Assembly (NCBI GenBank): GCA_030220185.1
Contig: JASPKZ010007297.1
Location: 962,001-1,026,000 of the forward strand
Length of the DNA stretch: 64,000 nucleotides
Origin: Diploptera punctata
Lineage: Eukaryota > Arthropoda > Insecta > Blattodea > Blaberidae
Direction: 5' to 3'
Positions 9,914-20,826 of the stretch are shown here, one piece after another. Position 1 is the stretch's first letter; the number at the start of each line of letters is the position of its first letter. The notes below the pieces were generated by a model. It was not told where the DNA came from, searched no databases, and worked only from the letters and a program-made list of their open reading frames with translations. The translations under genes were made by a program, and so were the position numbers.

Positions 9914-12190
9914 ATGGCTACACTACATTGCATACAGTTAAACCTACATCATTCAATAGCTGTCACTGCTCACCTCATGCATTTCCTCACAACTAACAAC
10001 ATCGCCATAGCATTTATACAGGAACCGTACTGTAGAAACGGGCAAATAAGCTTCTGCCCAAACAATCTAACAATTTTCTCCAGTATCCCTCAAGAAAACC
10101 CCCGCGCGGCAATAATACTAAGAAAAGACTTAACAAAAAATGCAATTCTTGTAAATAAATATACTAATCGAGACCAAACCGTGCTCAAACTCTCACTCCC
10201 TGGTCTAACAACTTACTTAATAAGTTCTTATTATCCCCCTCAAGGGGATATCGCACAAGACTTAGTACCTTTCAGAACATTCATTACAGAAATTCGCCCC
10301 ACGAACATGATATGGTGCTTAGATTCAAACTCAAAACACAGTACCTGGTTTAGTCCAATAACTAATAGAAGAGGTAACGCACTGTTAGAACTTTTAACAG
10401 AACAAAGCCTCCTCATCATCAACGAAGACTATGGTCCCACCTTCTCCGGAGCCAGAGGCGAAAGCTGGATAGATCTAACAGTAGTATCACCAAACGTATC
10501 ATCCAGAATAGTAAAATGGGCAATACATGAGGATGATTTCCTTTCCGACCATAACGCAATAAGCTTCGACATCACTCAAGCAAACACTGGAGACAGAAGG
10601 CGAGACACAACGTTCTCCACTAGAAAATATGCCACAAGAAAAGGTAAATGGGAACAGTTTCACTCACTTGTCGAAGCAGCAGGAAAACGATGGATGTTGG
10701 AACTGAGTGAAGTAGAACAATCGACTCAACTAAATGAACTGATCAACGATATATGGGATGATTTAGAACAAATCTGCACTAAAACGTTCCCGCCGTTTAG
10801 ATCGACAAACAAACACGTAGCATGGTGGACTACAGAACTCACAATCCAGAGAAAACACACAAACGCTGCAAGAAGACGCTACAAAAAATGCAAAGTCGCA
10901 GAGCTTATACCATTGTACCGAAATCGCTATCACGAAATTCGAAGTAAATACCAGACAATGATTAAACAAGCAAAACTGGAATCGTGGAAAGCCTTCTGTC
11001 AGAGCGTAAATTCCACCAAACTCTGGAAACTGCACAGAATATGTAAAAACAACTTTATGAAACAAACCATACCGAGCACACTCACGCGTGAAAACGGAAC
11101 ACAAACTACTTCCGCAGAGGACACAGCAGAGGCCTTACTCGAAAAGTTCTTCCCTAAGGACCAGATTAACGAAGACACGCCAAACCAGAAAGCCACGAGA
11201 GACCTGCTGAAAAATAAATGGACATCCTCTACTGCGGTAGATGTAGAATTCAGCGAGACAGAAGTAACGATGATAATTGAAAACCTGCCGCCCAAAAAAG
11301 CGCCAGGTCCCGACGGTCTAGATGAAACCATCGTCCAGCACATCCATCGCATTCTGCCACACTTCTGGCAGAGATTATTCAACAATTGCCTCCAACTAGG
11401 CTGTTTCCCCGAAAAATGGAAGAAAGCAACAGTTATAGCAATCCCAAAAAATGACAAGAGCAAACTCACAAGTGTAAACGGATACAGAGGAATCAGTCTT
11501 TTGTCTGTTCCTGGAAAATATTACGAGAAATTAGTAGCCGACAGACTCTCAACATATCTGGTTACATCTGGAAACACCAAAAGTCAGCAATATGGCTTCA
11601 AGGCAGGAACATCCACAATCGACGACATACGGAAGATTACAGATACCATTAATGAATACAAAGCCAAGAAGATAAGATGCTGTTTAGTAGCCCTCGACTT
11701 TAAGGGTGCTTTTGACAACGCCTGGCATCCAAAAATACTTACGATTCTAAGGAAGTACAATTGCCCCAGCAACATCTATGAAGTAATCACAGATTTCCTG
11801 AAAGACCGGAGCGCAAACCTAACACTATCTAATTGCAAGAAGGCTGCGTACATCTCCAAAGGCTGCCCACAGGGATCGGTTTTCGGACCAATATTATGGA
11901 ATCTCATAGCTGACGATCTGATTGAAAACTTATCACAGCTACAAGAACACCTAGAGGTAGTCCTATATGCAGATGATGTAATGATGCTGGTCAAGGGGTC
12001 ACTCCATAACGATATACCAAATATTATTTCAAATTCTCTTTCCAGAATTGAAGGATGGTGTAAAGAAAACAAACTGGAATTAGCAAAACAGAAATGTAGT
12101 ATAATGCCAATGTTTTGTCGCCAACTACAAAATATCGAACACACACCAAACAATACAAGAGAGCAATATACCTGTCGTCAAACAAATTAA
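9914..12190 (+). CDS. LINE ORF2, endonuclease + reverse transcriptase (3' part frameshifted)
   Basis: Open for 758 residues. The N-terminal APE-type endonuclease shows FIQEPYC (about residue 35), LDSNSKHSTW (about 140) and FLSDHNAISFDI (about 210). The RT domain shows KKAPGPDGLD, YRGISLLS, motif A VALDFKGAFDNAW (about 592), motif B GCPQGSVFGPILWN (about 650) and motif C LYADDVMM (about 684). All catalytic aspartates are present. The frame breaks near 12130-12190 and continues in other frames in the next entry, so the full polymerase is not made from this copy. Confidence 0.85.
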   Translation: MATLHCIQLNLHHSIAVTAHLMHFLTTNNIAIAFIQEPYCRNGQISFCPNNLTIFSSIPQENPRAAIILRKDLTKNAILVNKYTNRDQTVLKLSLPGLTTYLISSYYPPQGDIAQDLVPFRTFITEIRPTNMIWCLDSNSKHSTWFSPITNRRGNALLELLTEQSLLIINEDYGPTFSGARGESWIDLTVVSPNVSSRIVKWAIHEDDFLSDHNAISFDITQANTGDRRRDTTFSTRKYATRKGKWEQFHSLVEAAGKRWMLELSEVEQSTQLNELINDIWDDLEQICTKTFPPFRSTNKHVAWWTTELTIQRKHTNAARRRYKKCKVAELIPLYRNRYHEIRSKYQTMIKQAKLESWKAFCQSVNSTKLWKLHRICKNNFMKQTIPSTLTRENGTQTTSAEDTAEALLEKFFPKDQINEDTPNQKATRDLLKNKWTSSTAVDVEFSETEVTMIIENLPPKKAPGPDGLDETIVQHIHRILPHFWQRLFNNCLQLGCFPEKWKKATVIAIPKNDKSKLTSVNGYRGISLLSVPGKYYEKLVADRLSTYLVTSGNTKSQQYGFKAGTSTIDDIRKITDTINEYKAKKIRCCLVALDFKGAFDNAWHPKILTILRKYNCPSNIYEVITDFLKDRSANLTLSNCKKAAYISKGCPQGSVFGPILWNLIADDLIENLSQLQEHLEVVLYADDVMMLVKGSLHNDIPNIISNSLSRIEGWCKENKLELAKQKCSIMPMFCRQLQNIEHTPNNTREQYTCRQTN

Positions 12191-12194
12191 TTAT

Positions 12195-13499
12195 TTGGGA
12201 GTGACTTTGGATAGCAACCTCACATGGAGTCAACATATTCAGAACCTACATCATAAAACACAGTCCACTTTGCAGAAACTAATTCGCTGCTCAAGATCAT
12301 CCTGGGGGCTATCATTCAACCACCTAATTACAATATACAAATACTGCCTACCTACTACCAACCATAACTTATGCCTGTAGCGTCTGGTACCAACAAATTC
12401 GCTACAAATCACAAATGGACAAACTAACTAGAATACAAAGACAAATCCTGATATTCATGACAAAATCATATCGTTCGGTCTCTACAGAGGCACTCACAGT
12501 CATAGCAAATGCTCTCCCAATAGAACTGGAACTCAGACTAAGAAATGACATCTGGGCACTAAATCATAACAAGAAGACTACAGCAATCTTATCCGAGTTA
12601 TCGAAAGCAGAAATTCCAAAAAGTGAAGAGGGACTGAAAACCCTAGACATCAAAGTAGAACTCACAGGCTCTGGTGGAGATGGAGATTACCCCTCTACAC
12701 TGATGGATCAAAAACAGAAGGAAATGTCGGAGCAGGCCTAGTAGTCTATACAGGAAGAAAAGAAGTTTTCTCAAAATCAGAAAAACTCCACCCCGAATGC
12801 TCAGTATTTCAAGCCGAGCTGCTCGGAATTCAGATGGCACTAAAATGGATAAAAAATATACAAAAACCAAAAACTAAATACGCCATAAACGTTGACTCAC
12901 AAGCAGCACTTAATCAAAAAAAGCAAATCAGCCAATTCCATTGTAAGTCAAATCAGGGCAGATCTTCAATACATACAGAGTAACAATCAAATAAACTTCT
13001 ATTGGATCCGAGGCCACACTGGACACTACGGAAACGAAAGGGCAGATTTCCTAGCAAAAATAGACTCAACGTTTCAAAGAACTCTAGTATATGACAGATT
13101 ACCTATTTCATTTTGTAAACAAAAGCTCCTTCAATACTACACAGACATCTGGAACGCGCTGTACACATCATCACACAAAGGCCACCAAACAAAACTCTTC
13201 TTCCCAAACATCCATACCCAGGCAAGAAACCGTCCTAAATCCAACTTTCGTACTTACACAATTCCTCACAAACCATGGAAAATTCCAACAATACCTACAC
13301 AGAATTGGAAAAAGCAGCCTCACCGAAGTGCCCATGCTCAGAAGACGACCAAACAGCTATGCATCTTTTACTTCACTGCAAGCTACAAGAAAAGAACAGA
13401 CCAGCGCACATCAAGGACCCAAATATAGTGCTAAGAAAAGTTATTAAAATGCCACAAACAATCAAATACATAAATGAAATATTCCAGACACTGAAATAA
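12195..13499 (+). pseudogene. LINE ORF2 remainder: thumb, RNase H, C-terminal Cys/His
   Basis: Continuation of ORF2 in several frames. 12195-12741 encodes NYLGVTLDSNLTW-type RT-connection sequence. Around 12700-12750 a YTDGSK motif in another frame begins the RNase H. 12892-13428 contains FYWIRGHTGHYGNERADFLA, the RNase H C-terminal motif. 13275-13499 has CPCSEDDQTAMHLLLHC, a Cys/His cluster typical at the end of R1/LOA/I-type polymerases. At least three frameshifts. RNase H is absent from RTE-type LINEs and separates this element from RTE-A. Confidence 0.8.
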
Positions 13500-13617
13500 T
13501 CCATATTAATTGTAATCCATTAATTGTTAAACCATATAAAGTGTAAACTAAATATCCTGCGATATACCCACAGGGTAAAACGCAGGTTGTAAAAACTTGT
13601 TCAAATTAAAAAAAAAA

Positions 13618-13755
13618 TCCTCCTCCTTCACCAGTGTGGAAAGCAACGGGAAGCTACCACACCTACAATTACCTAGTAAAGTTGCAAGCATAGCATGAAA
13701 ATGCTATGATTGCAGTGAAGGACCTGCCTTCAGGCAGAATTACTATGGATGGATA
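13618..13755 (+). mobile_element. SINE-1 copy e, right half
   Basis: Resumes at the ATC/CTT-rich middle right after the LINE poly-A and runs to ACTATGGATGGATA. No clean target duplication can be read because the junction lies in simple sequence. Confidence 0.85.
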
Positions 13756-13764
13756 TACATTGAA

Positions 13765-14080
13765 GTCCACTACTGTCGTCTCGAGGTAGTGTGCTGCCTT
13801 GTCACGCAGTGGGTCCAGGTTCAATCCTCGGTCAGGACAGTTTTTCTGGGTGAGGTTTTTATCAGGGTTTTCCTCACCTGTAAGACAAATGTCAGGAAAA
13901 CTTTAAGGCCCAAACAGTCCCTGAAATCATATGGCCATCATCATCATCCTTCACCGGTGTGGAAAGCAACAGGAAGTTACAACACCTACAATTCCCTGAT
14001 AAAGCTGCAAAGCAAAGCATGAAAATGCTATGATTGCAGTGAAAGATCTCCCCTCGGGCAGAATTACTATGGATGGGTAT
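13765..14080 (+). mobile_element. SINE-1 copy f
   Basis: Third plus-strand SINE-1 of the chain, starting about 10 bp after the tail of copy e. More diverged than the others (B box GGTTCAATCCTCGG), so the copies are of different ages rather than one recent duplication. Confidence 0.85.
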
Positions 14081-14081
14081 A

Positions 14082-14735
14082 CTAGCTAATGTCCGGCGTG
14101 CGTTACTACGCCTGAATAAATTAAATATGTTTTTATATCTAATTGAATAAGTAAAAAGAAAAACAGTTATAATTTATATCGTAATTAATTTTAGATACCC
14201 CGTGCTGATTACCCGGTGCAGCCCGAGAATCTACATATCCCTATCACCTTGGCATAAATGAACTGTAAGACAAAAAATCGTTATTTAGAGTTATCTGTAA
14301 AAGAATACCCGCTGAGCGCTGCTACGCTTCCCCAGGAATCTAGACAACCCGATCTTCTTGTCATCAATGAGCTGAAAGATAAAAATAGTTATTATGAGAT
14401 ATCCGTAAAGGATAGACACATGCTGCCCCGGACTTTTTTATATATATATATTTTTTTTTTTTAGATATTCAATTCTGTGTACATTAATTTGGTGTTATGT
14501 TGTGGTTTAGGCAGCGTAAGCCATTTAAGCGCCCAGAAAGTTTCGAAAAATACGTTTTTCATACAAAGGGTGAAGGGGTTGAGTATTGCAACTCTCTTAT
14601 AGCCTAAAACCTTGCCGGCAAACTCTTGAACGTTTTGCAAAAAGACCCATAACAATCGGATGAACGGTATTGCAGCGCATAAAGTACAAACAGACAGACA
14701 GAAAGACATACATACATTCGTTTTTATATAATATA
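14082..14735 (-). mobile_element. Helitron-like non-autonomous element, copy 1
   Basis: On the minus strand the 3' end reads ATTAGCTAG followed by host T, preceded by a short hairpin (GGCGT/ACGCC, 14094-14111). This fits the canonical Helitron 3' end, hairpin plus CTRR|T. The 5' end lies near 14735 with an AT-rich start and a run of TGTNTGTCT units. No Rep or helicase coding sequence. Related copies: 22330-22356, 32766-33387 and 63296-64000. Confidence 0.6.
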
Positions 14736-14865
14736 ATGTATTTCTATGAGTGACCAAATATTTAGTTTTATTGATGTTTACTTCCAGTCCCAGTTTCTTA
14801 GTGATACAATAGAGTTGTGCATGTTGACCTTTAATATCTCCTAGCTATCACCAAATAATGATAAA
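14736..14865 (-). mobile_element. RTE-A LINE fragment (RT region)
   Basis: Minus-strand piece matching the post-YADD segment (complement of KKLGLEVNINKTKY). Ends abruptly near 14865 in unique-looking DNA. Confidence 0.65.
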
Positions 14866-15211
14866 ACATGGCGTTAGTTATTGGAAATGTTGTTGTATTG
14901 CAGTGAATGTCAGAGTGAAATATAACTTGTGACATTCAATTATAGTGCTGCTCTCTGGCGACTTGCTTTCAAACTCTACAAAATAGAGGGCGCATTAAAC
15001 AATTGAACCATTATTTGAATGAGAATAGTAATACGGTAATGTGGTCCCGGGAAATGAATAGCCCAACCGACAAAATACACTCTAGTGCGTCAGTGAATGC
15101 TATACATAACTGTTACTCTCTAAACTGTTATTTAAGCCAGGTTTTACATCACGAAAAACATTTTCCCAATAACTCACAGCTATATATCTTTAAATTGCAA
15201 TAATTATTATA

Positions 15212-15213
15212 GC

Positions 15214-15264
<51 letters not shown>

Positions 15265-15265
15265 T
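15212..15265. repeat. (TAA)n microsatellite
   Basis: About 18 ATA/TAA units, followed by an RTE-A 3' end at 15275. Confidence 0.9.
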
Positions 15266-15274
15266 ACAAACAGG

Positions 15275-15768
15275 AATGATATACTAACTGACTGGCACTA
15301 AAAAACCCTTAGGTTTATGGCCGCGCGGATATAAGCTCTCCAAAAATACATATTCTGAGCTAATGTTTTCCAATCATCCCCTGTATAATCTACTTCCCTC
15401 AAATCATGGTTAATGTTATTCTCCCACCTCATTCTTGGTCCACCAACTGAACGTTTCCCTCTGGTTTGCCTACAAGAAGCTTCTATGTACCTCTTTCATC
15501 CCCCATACGTGCCACATGTCGTGGCTCATCGCAGTCTAGAAGACTTAACTGTTTTTATTACATCTGGCATCCTAAATTGACCATGTATCTCACTATTATG
15601 TAGTTTTCTCAATTCGCCTATCTGTTCATCCTTCTTTGGTCCAAAAATGTTCCTAAGAACTTCATTCTCAAATACTCGTAATCTCCTTTCCTCCCTTAAA
15701 GTATGAGTCCACGTTTCGCGCTCCATATAATATAACTGGGAGAATAACAGTTTTGTATATTACACAGC
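15275..15768 (-). mobile_element. RTE-A LINE fragment, C-terminal half
   Basis: Starts at the 3' signature (actggcactaaaaaacc) and runs through the C-terminal coding region. The minus frame 15526-15726 contains RRLRVFENEVLRNIFGPKKD. Several indels. It breaks off at 15768. Confidence 0.8.
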
Positions 15769-16039
15769 TCTACAAAAAAAATATTTTTTTTGTTGCCCTG
15801 GATATTTCAGTGTAATTCTATGTTTTCAAGTGCACAGTTTACGAATATATTCATGAAAGTCACAGTTTACGAATATATTCATGAAAGTGCTGAATGTGCT
15901 CTAGTTTTTATGATTTTTGCGTGTCATATCTTAGACATTAAACGGCTTGTAACTAATAAAATTTATGTTTCCAGTCATGATTTGATTTCTGCTCATTTTT
16001 TCGCGTATACAAACATCACGTGATCCCCACTCTCACACC
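15769..16039. other. Anonymous stretch with a 28-bp tandem duplication
   Basis: A unit beginning cacagtttacgaatatattc occurs twice in tandem at 15831-15887. The surrounding 77-residue frame has no recognisable motif. Confidence 0.45.
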
Positions 16040-16610
16040 CCTAACTCTGCACATCTGCCGTGATCTCTGTCATTTGACAAAATTAAAGTACTCACGACGT
16101 GCATCTGGATATGATAAAACAATTCGTCAAAGCGTTGGACAAGGAAGGAAAATGTTTCAAATACATTTGTAGAAAATTTCCTAAGCTCAATATGTAAAAG
16201 TTAAAAGGCAGAATATTCGATGGTCCTCAAATTCGGCAATTGATGAAAGATGCAAATTTTATCAAAGTTATGACTGTTCCTGAAAGTGGAGCTTTCAAGA
16301 GTTTTGTATTGGTAGTAGAAAACTTCCTGGGTAACTATAAAGCACCAAATTATAAAGAAGTTGTGCAAAACATGTTGATAAACTTCAAGATTCTGGAGGC
16401 AATTATGAGTATGAAGTTACACTTTCTCCACAGTCGCCTGGATAGATTTCCGGTTAATTTCGGAAATTATAGCTACGAACAGGGAGTGCGCTCTCACTAG
16501 GATCTAAAAGTAATGGAGGAAAGGTATCAGGGTAGATGGGACCGTCACATGATGACAGATTACTGCTGGTCTTTAAAAAAGAGATTGTCCCCTAAAAAAT
16601 TATAGAAGAA
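16040..16610 (+). pseudogene. Fragment of unnamed arthropod repeat-associated protein family (C-terminal region)
   Basis: Broken frame reading QFVKALDKEGKCFKYI, GPQIRQLMKDANFIKVMT, then (16240-16500) FVLVVENFLGNYKAPNYKEV and MKLHFLHSRLDRFP, and after a stop MEERYQGRWDRHMMTDYCWS. The signature MExRYxGxW...ADYCW is shared with the minus-strand fragment at 51040-51620. I recall this family as highly repeated and unnamed in arthropod genomes; its function is unknown to me. Stops at about 16194 and 16498 make it a pseudogene. Confidence 0.6.
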
Positions 16611-16884
16611 AATATTATAAAAGGCGTTTCACTTAAGTATAACATGAGTTTTCGATATTTTTCTTTCTATTTACGTCGGTGCATACTAATGTTTCAAAAA
16701 ACAATTGATATTATAAATATATCTGTTATATTTTTTTCATATTTTCCGATTTTTGTAGTGTAAAATGAAAATAAAGATTTAAAAAAATCAGAGCAAATCT
16801 TCCAAAATCATTGATAGTTTCATGAATTGTGAGCATAAAATATACCCGAAATTAATTTTATATCAAGGGTAACGAAACCACTGT

Positions 16885-17285
16885 TGACCAGTGTTATCAG
16901 TTCATTGTTTTTTGGGAAAAGTTGAGACGACAAGAGTCCCTGTAATACATAATGGCACGTATTTCCAGAATTGAGCCTATGTTTAATATCTTTGTGCATC
17001 TCATTCATATTTGTAATTATTGTTCCTAGGTATTTGAATTAAACCACTTCTTGAAAATTTCCCATATTTGTCATTAGCTGTAAATTTCCATTATATAATG
17101 TATTTTTATGTGTGAACATATATTTAGTTTTGATATTTACTTCCAGTCCCAATTTCTTAGTGTTACTCAATAGAATGTGTGTGTTGGCCGTTAATATCTC
17201 CTCGCTATCGCCTAATAATACTATGTCATCAGCATAAACTAACAGCTTATTAATTCCATTGAGTTGTAGGCCTTCTTCATAAAAT
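16885..17285 (-). mobile_element. RTE-A LINE fragment (RT palm to post-RT)
   Basis: Minus strand, from the ALQGLLSSQ-type region back to the YADD box (complement at about 17225-17240, 'tcatcagcataaactaacag'). No 3' end present. Frames are interrupted. Confidence 0.75.
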
Positions 17286-18030
17286 TAGCTTTAACTGCAC
17301 AATGCCGTGGATTCAAAACCAAAACATGCGGATGTGGAATTTGCTATTGATACATTTCCATTCATGTTTTAATTAAAATCGCTGATATAAAAGCAGGTTT
17401 CAGTTCTCTAATTGTTCTATTTCAGTGAAAAAAAAAAAAAACTTCCGCAAATTGCCTGTTACTGATGGAATTATCTCTGTCAGAATATTTCACAAAATTA
17501 CATACCACTTCTACTGCGTAAATCACATTACATTAAAAGTTCAGTATTAAATTCTGGCTTCGAACAAAAGCCCGTCACACAGGAACTGCGTGAACTAACC
17601 AAATTCCTCATCAAGTTCAGTTTATGGTCCGATTTTGCTAGTTTACCGAATGCATCTTCCTTCTATTAATTAGATCGTTCGTATCTAGTTACGTTGCGAG
17701 AAAACAAATATGGTGACTGTTAGTCCGTTTATTATATCACTGCTTCCAGGTACCTCTCCCCCCGCTTCTAATGTTCGCATTTTATAAATATTAAAAAAAA
17801 ATATTTCTCCTTTATTCCAACGGTACATGCCGAGTTTCGTTAAAAAAAATCGAAAATTGTTGCTGCTAAGCGATTTTTAAATTTCGCTTCAGGTTATCTC
17901 TCATTCGTGTTTGAACTATTTTACTGGTTAATGAACTCGGATCTTAAGTTTTTCAATTGCTATATACCGAGTTTGGTTGTTAAAAAATTAGAATTCCGGC
18001 CTTTAGGCCATTAACAGCGTCCCATAAAAA
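17286..18030. other. Anonymous stretch with orphan repeat copy 2
   Basis: 17573-17642 is the second copy of the 65-bp repeat (gtcacacaggaactgcgtga). There is an A14 run at 17428-17441. No coding region recognised. Confidence 0.4.
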
Positions 18031-18031
18031 A

Positions 18032-18032
<1 letters not shown>

Positions 18033-18112
<80 letters not shown>

Positions 18113-18294
18113 ACATAAGCTATTCATCGAATCTCTTGTCACGTTCCGGGGTTTTACATATATATATATATATATATATACATACATACATGCATGCATA
18201 CATACATACATACATACATACATACATACATACATACATACATACATACATACATACATACATACATACATACATACATACATACATACATACA

Positions 18295-18325
<31 letters not shown>
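18033..18325. repeat. Microsatellite cluster: (CA)n, (TA)n, (CATA)n
   Basis: (CA)n at 18038-18069, (TA)n at 18070-18103 and 18158-18180, and about 36 CATA units at 18180-18325. The tetranucleotide array ends exactly where a transposon TIR begins (18326). The Met-Tyr-Val-Cys frames through it are not genes. Confidence 0.95.
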
Positions 18326-18326
<1 letters not shown>

Positions 18327-19234
18327 GGGTGTTTCAGAATAATATTACATACTTCTAGGGGTTGTAGAGGGCATTTAATAGATAAAAGTTTGACAAGAAA
18401 CCCATGTCCGGAAACGTACAATTTCGAAGTAAAATAAGTTTGAAGATCAAAACACAATGGGATGATATCGTGTGTCTTGTGTTTCAGAATAAGTATTACA
18501 GACTTCTAGGGGCTGTACTGTCCCGCGCCGTAGCTGAGTGGTTAAGGCAGAAAGCCTTGGCGCAGAGCCACGGGACTTGCGCTGGTTCGAGTCTCCATGG
18601 GGAAGACATTTTTGTCATGGAATTTCGGCCAGTATGGGACTGGTGCCCACCCAGCATCGTGAGACATTTGGGTAGCTACAATAAGTAGCGACTCCAGGTT
18701 GAGAATACCAGCTATAACGGCTGGGGGACCCTACATGCTGACCACATGTCACTCCTACACTGGCTAGATGATCGTCTACCTTTGTGATTAACACATGTGG
18801 ATGTGAGGCCAGCAGCCGACTGGTCAACCAAGGGCCTTCTAGGCCAGTCGTGCTTGGAGTTTTTTTAGGGGTTGTACTACACCTGCCCAGTCGGAGGAAG
18901 ATCTTCTTGCACGAAATCTGGCGACAGCAGAAATGATTGAGCACACATCAGGTCTTGTGGGGAATGTGTATAAAAGCATGCGTCGCTGGTACACTTTGTT
19001 CAACCAACAACAGGGTCGCCACGTAGAACCACACTTGTAATACAACCCCTAGAAATCTGTGAAACTTATTCTGAAACACAAGACACACGATATCAGTCAT
19101 TGTGTTTCGATCTTCAAACATTTATTTTACATCGTAATTGTACGTTTCCGGAGATGGGTTTCTTATCAAAACTTTTTCAACTAAGTCCCCTCTATAACCC
19201 TAGAAGTCTTTAATACTTATTCTGAAATAAGTGT
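18326..19234. mobile_element. DNA transposon with ~190-bp inverted ends (IR/DR-like), carrying a SINE-2
   Basis: The left (18326-18519) and right (about 19035-19234) ends are inverted copies. Each holds two direct repeats of TTTCAGAATAAGTATTA...CTTCTAGGGG, one outer and one inner, about 150 bp apart, like the IR/DR ends of some Tc1/mariner elements. Inside, 18880-19040 reads on plus EEDLLARNLATAEMIEHTSG and SMRRWYTLFNQQQGRHVEPH then stop, resembling the extreme C-terminus of mariner-type transposases. Most of the transposase is deleted. A SINE-2 is nested at 18520-18865. Confidence 0.75.
18520..18865 (+). mobile_element. SINE-2, full length, with target duplication
   Basis: tRNA-like head with A box TAGCTGAGTGGTTAAGGC and B box GGTTCGAGTC, a body of about 270 bp, and a T-rich 3' end. 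Flanked by TAGGGGCTGTACT (18507-18519) and TAGGGGTTGTACT (18866-18878), a 13-bp target duplication with one transition. Other copies: 53140-53240 (3' piece) and 60050-60234 (minus). Confidence 0.88.
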
Positions 19235-19263
19235 GTAAATATATATATATATATATATATATA

Positions 19264-19597
19264 AGGTAGCGTGCTGCCTTGTCACGCAGCGGGCCCGGGT
19301 TCGATCCCCGGTCGGGGCAGTTTTTCTGGGTGAGGTTTTTATCGGGGTTTTTCCTCACCTGTAGGACAAATGTCAGGAAAACTTTAAGGCCCAAACGGTC
19401 CCCGAAGTCATATGGCCATCATCATCATCCTTATCATTATCACCATCATCATCATAATCATCATCCTTCACCGATGTGGAAAGCAATGGGAAGCTACCAC
19501 ACCTACAATTCCCTAGTAAATTTGCAAGCATAGCATGAAAATGCTATGATTGCAGTGAAGGACCTGCCTTCGGGCAGAATTACTATGGGTGGATATA
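19264..19597 (+). mobile_element. SINE-1 copy g
   Basis: Lacks the first 18 bp of the head (starts AAGGTAGCGTGCTGCC right after a (TA)n run). Otherwise complete, close to consensus, ending ACTATGGGTGGATA. Confidence 0.88.
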
Positions 19598-19611
19598 TGT
19601 ATAGTGTTCAA

Positions 19612-19872
19612 CATACGAGACTAATTAACTAACTCACTCACTGGCACTATCGAACCCGTAGGTTCATGGCTGCGCGGACATAAGCTCTCCATACATCCCT
19701 ATCCTGAGTTAATGTTTTCGAATCATTCCCTGTATAATCTACTTCCCTCAAATCATAGTTAATGTTAGTCTCCCACCTTATTCTTGGTCTACCAACTGGG
19801 CGTTTTCCTTCTGGTTTTCCTACAAGAAGCTTCCATTCACGTCTTTCATTCTCCATTCGTGTCACATGACGC
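19612..19872 (-). mobile_element. RTE-A LINE 3' fragment
   Basis: Minus strand: tail (aattaactaactcactcact), 3' signature, then a good C-terminal frame 19647-19865 reading KLLVGKPEGKRPVGRPRIRW. 5' truncated at the MARMGNE box. Confidence 0.82.
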
Positions 19873-19898
19873 GACGCTACGTCAGATTCACCATACTC

Positions 19899-20313
19899 AA
19901 AAGGTAACTGTAAACCATTGCGTGCCGAAAACTACCTTGACATTTCTCCCAGAGAAGTGTTGTGATGTAGAAAGACCGTGTTCAAAAAATTATCCGCCTT
20001 TTTAACTGCAACACAATAAAATCCAGAACTAAATCTCTCATTTATACGGCAGGAAAGTTAAACAACTCTTGAATTGGTGAAATGGATAATCCTGACACCT
20101 GCCTGCATGCCGCGTCCCATCTCATTACATTCCGCTTTACTCATGTAGGGAGTTCATCTGCTTCGCACACTGGCTTGCAATAACTGGATTCTGGCTTCAA
20201 TTTCTGTGCCTTGCAGTTAAAAAGCAGATAATCTTTTTGAACACGGCGGTTGTAAATCACAACGCTTCTCTCGAAGAAATATCAAAGTAAACAATGGTTC
20301 ACAGTTTCCTTTT
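19899..20313. mobile_element. Harbinger-like MITE, diverged copy
   Basis: Inverted ends of about 130 bp: left begins AAAAGGTAACTGTAAACC, right ends ggttcacagtttccttttaa. The inner arms contain gaagtgttgtgatgta and its inverted counterpart. Same family as the better copy at 55019-55402. Non-coding. Confidence 0.7.
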
Positions 20314-20510
20314 AAGTAGGATTCATGGAAATACAGGTGTGGCATAAGTCAATTAACCACTGCACATGGCTATGGCATAGTCAGTAACTCGACATAATGG
20401 TGGTCATTTCCAGGAACAAGATATCTTAAAACCTAACAGACTGAAATTCAATATAATAACTTACATTAGACAAAAAGGACAAATATAAGGTTTAAAAAAT
20501 AAATAAATAT

Positions 20511-20826
20511 CCTTAACTCGTGTCCAAGTCAGGATCGGGTCGAGGGATGAGATGAAACTCCTATATTTATTGAGGTCAGTGAATTACAAGGTTGCTGGCC
20601 GACCACTCCTGACAACCGTCACAGGGGTGGATGAATCAAATGGATGGGATGAGTATGGAGAAATGAAATTTGTGGCAGGGGAAAGCGGGAGAAACCCCGA
20701 GAAAAACCTGCCCAACCTCCGTTTCGTCCACCACGAAAACCCACATGGAGTGACCGAGACTCAATCTCGGGACCACAGCGGTGAGAGACGAGCGTCTAAC
20801 CGCTTGCGCCATGGAGCCGCCAAATA
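20511..20826 (-). mobile_element. SINE-4, full length
   Basis: On the minus strand a tRNA-like head GGCGGCTCCATGGCGCAAGC...GGTTAGACGC and B-type box GAGATTGAGTCTC, then a body ending GACACGAGTTAAGGATA. About 316 bp. A second, 5'-truncated copy is at 21383-21608. Confidence 0.75.

Larger units (their letters stand above)
8531..13617 (+). mobile_element. Near full-length two-ORF LINE (R1/LOA/I-like group)
   Basis: About 5.09 kb: a roughly 310-bp 5' leader, ORF1 (8843-9907) with zinc knuckles, ORF2 (from 9914) with endonuclease, reverse transcriptase and RNase H, a short 3' UTR, and a ten-A tail ending at 13617. Both ends lie inside one SINE-1. ORF1 and the first 2.3 kb of ORF2 are open; the last 1.3 kb carries frameshifts, so this copy is probably dead but fairly young. 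RNase H plus a C-terminal Cys/His cluster point to the R1/LOA/I group; the exact clade needs a tree. Confidence 0.85.

Noticed and set aside
10999..11469. Antisense frames over 100 residues within the two-ORF LINE
   Set aside because: They are shadows of ORF2, which has all RT motifs on the plus strand.
18180..18325. Regular short repeats that could be mistaken for a CRISPR-like or coding array (Met-Tyr-Val-Cys frames)
   Set aside because: It is a plain CATA tetranucleotide microsatellite with no spacers. The reading frames are by-products of the repeat.
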